From: Glacieibacterium sp964246975
GTDB lineage: Bacteria > Pseudomonadota > Alphaproteobacteria > Sphingomonadales > Sphingomonadaceae
Length of the DNA stretch: 31,969 nt
Reading direction: 5' to 3'
NCBI GenBank assembly: GCA_964246975.1
Contig: CAXTSL010000026.1
Location: 1 to 31,969, forward strand
Shown here: in pieces, positions 31,334 to 31,969 of the stretch
Numbering within the stretch: position 1 is the first letter of the stretch
How the letters are laid out: each line of letters opens with the position of its first letter
Position numbers and translations under genes: made by a program
The notes under the pieces: model-generated
Database searches by the model: none
The model's input: only the letters and a program-made list of their open reading frames with translations
Told to the model about the DNA's origin: nothing

Positions 31334-31969
31334 ATGATCACGCGCCGCGCCATTCCCGCGCTGCTGGCCGCGCCCGCCCTCGCGCAGCCGGGATGGGCGC
31401 CTACGCGTTCCATTCAGCTCATCGCCGGGTTTGCGCCGGGGGGCGGTAGCGACATCATCGCCCGCACCATCGCCGAGGCCGCGACCCCGCTCTACCCGGT
31501 GCCGCTGGTGGTGCTGAACCGCCCAGGCGCCGGCGGCGCCCTGGCCGCAGAGCAGGTGGCGCGCCTGCCGCCGGACGGCCACACGCTGTTGCTGGCCGGC
31601 GGTTCGGAAAGCACCTCGCTGCCGGCGCATCGGGACCTGCCTTACGACCCCAGGACCGCCTTCCGTGCGGTGATCCGCCTCACTCGCCACGGCCAGTTTC
31701 TGGTCGTGCGCGGTCGCGGCGGCAAATTCGCCGACCTTGATGCGCTCATGGTCGCGGCCCGCAGCCGGCCCGAAGCGGTCAGCCATGCCTCAGCCGGCGT
31801 CGGCTCCCTGGTGCACTCGGCCTTCCTGATGTGGGAGCGCGCCGCCGGTATCCGATTGCTGCACGTTCCCTTCAACGGCGGCGGGCCGTCCATGCTGGCC
31901 GTCGTCGCGGGTCAGGTGGATTGCGGCATTGCGGCGCCGGAAGAGATGGCGTCGCTGGTGGAAAGCGCC
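31334..31969 (+). CDS. TctC/Bug-type periplasmic substrate-binding protein, 3' end outside window
   Basis: 212 residues visible, no stop before the window edge; family length is about 320. GGGAG lies 8 nt before ATG. A short signal peptide (MITRRAIPALLAAPALAQ) is followed by the Bug-family pattern IQLIAGFAPGGGSDIIARTI, VVLNRPGAGGALAAEQVA, a DGHTLLLAG strand and a LLHVPFNGGGPSMLAVVAGQ segment. These proteins bind carboxylic acids for tripartite tricarboxylate transporters or act in sensing. They are abundant in Burkholderiales and Acetobacteraceae (for example Roseomonas) and rare in sphingomonads. Together with the codon shift in gatB this raises doubt that it belongs to the same genome. Confidence 0.9.
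   Translation, partial: MITRRAIPALLAAPALAQPGWAPTRSIQLIAGFAPGGGSDIIARTIAEAATPLYPVPLVVLNRPGAGGALAAEQVARLPPDGHTLLLAGGSESTSLPAHRDLPYDPRTAFRAVIRLTRHGQFLVVRGRGGKFADLDALMVAARSRPEAVSHASAGVGSLVHSAFLMWERAAGIRLLHVPFNGGGPSMLAVVAGQVDCGIAAPEEMASLVESA

Overview
The window reads as a high-GC alphaproteobacterial chromosome segment, most likely from a sphingomonad (Sphingomonadales). The support is a PEPxxWA-type C-terminal sorting signal, a TonB beginning MAYADQ with a tonB-exbB-exbD-exbD operon, strong use of GCG and CTC/CTG codons, short intergenic palindromes, and gatC-gatA with gatB close by. I ran no database search; family names come from motifs, domain order and lengths that I recognise.

Layout. 2-3766: end of tamB (outer-membrane assembly). 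3767-7390: a CocE/NonD-type hydrolase and a threonine ammonia-lyase, divergent, with a copy of the same 136-bp palindromic element on each side. 7391-9138: leucyl/arginyl protein transferase (bpt) and NADH pyrophosphatase (nudC), separated by a perfect 28-bp palindrome. 9174-12831: an Ala-rich exported protein, moaB, recJ and a PEP-CTERM-like protein. 13020-13094: tRNA-Glu(TTC). 13207-15457: a divergent metal-stress locus with a copC/copD-like remnant coupled to a membrane-anchored thioredoxin-fold protein on the minus strand, facing a cnrY-cnrX-cnrH-like anti-sigma/sensor/ECF-sigma operon. 15649-16104: a DUF3598-like protein. 16479-18857: tonB-exbB-exbD-exbD. 19152-24279: an exported hypothetical protein, a Do-type protease, a GST, a DUF952 protein, an exported TonB-C-like protein and a MetX-like hydrolase. 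24534-26290: gatC-gatA. 26327-29075: methyltransferase, acyltransferase-3 and GtrA, a surface-glycan type set. 29123-29802: a vapBC-type toxin-antitoxin pair. 29799-31233: gatB, interrupted by a run of Ns. 31334-end: a TctC/Bug-type periplasmic binding protein.

How the genes fit together. The clearest regulatory unit is the CnrYXH-like trio. All five residues known to bind Ni/Co in CnrX are present in the sensor at one constant offset of five positions. The genes it faces look like a collapsed copper-resistance operon: a CopC-type start fused in frame to a CopD-type end, then a DsbA-like protein whose cis-proline is replaced by serine. tonB/exbBD energise outer-membrane uptake. gatC and gatA are one coupled unit; gatB lies 3.5 kb further on, behind a toxin gene whose stop codon overlaps the gatB start.

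Caution. Within gatB, from about 30,060-30,150 onward, codon choice and protein character shift towards Rhodospirillales/Acetobacteraceae. The 10-N gap and the TctC-type gene follow. The right end (about 30.1-32.0 kb) may be an assembly chimera joined at a conserved part of gatB, so it should not be treated as native neighbourhood without read-level support.
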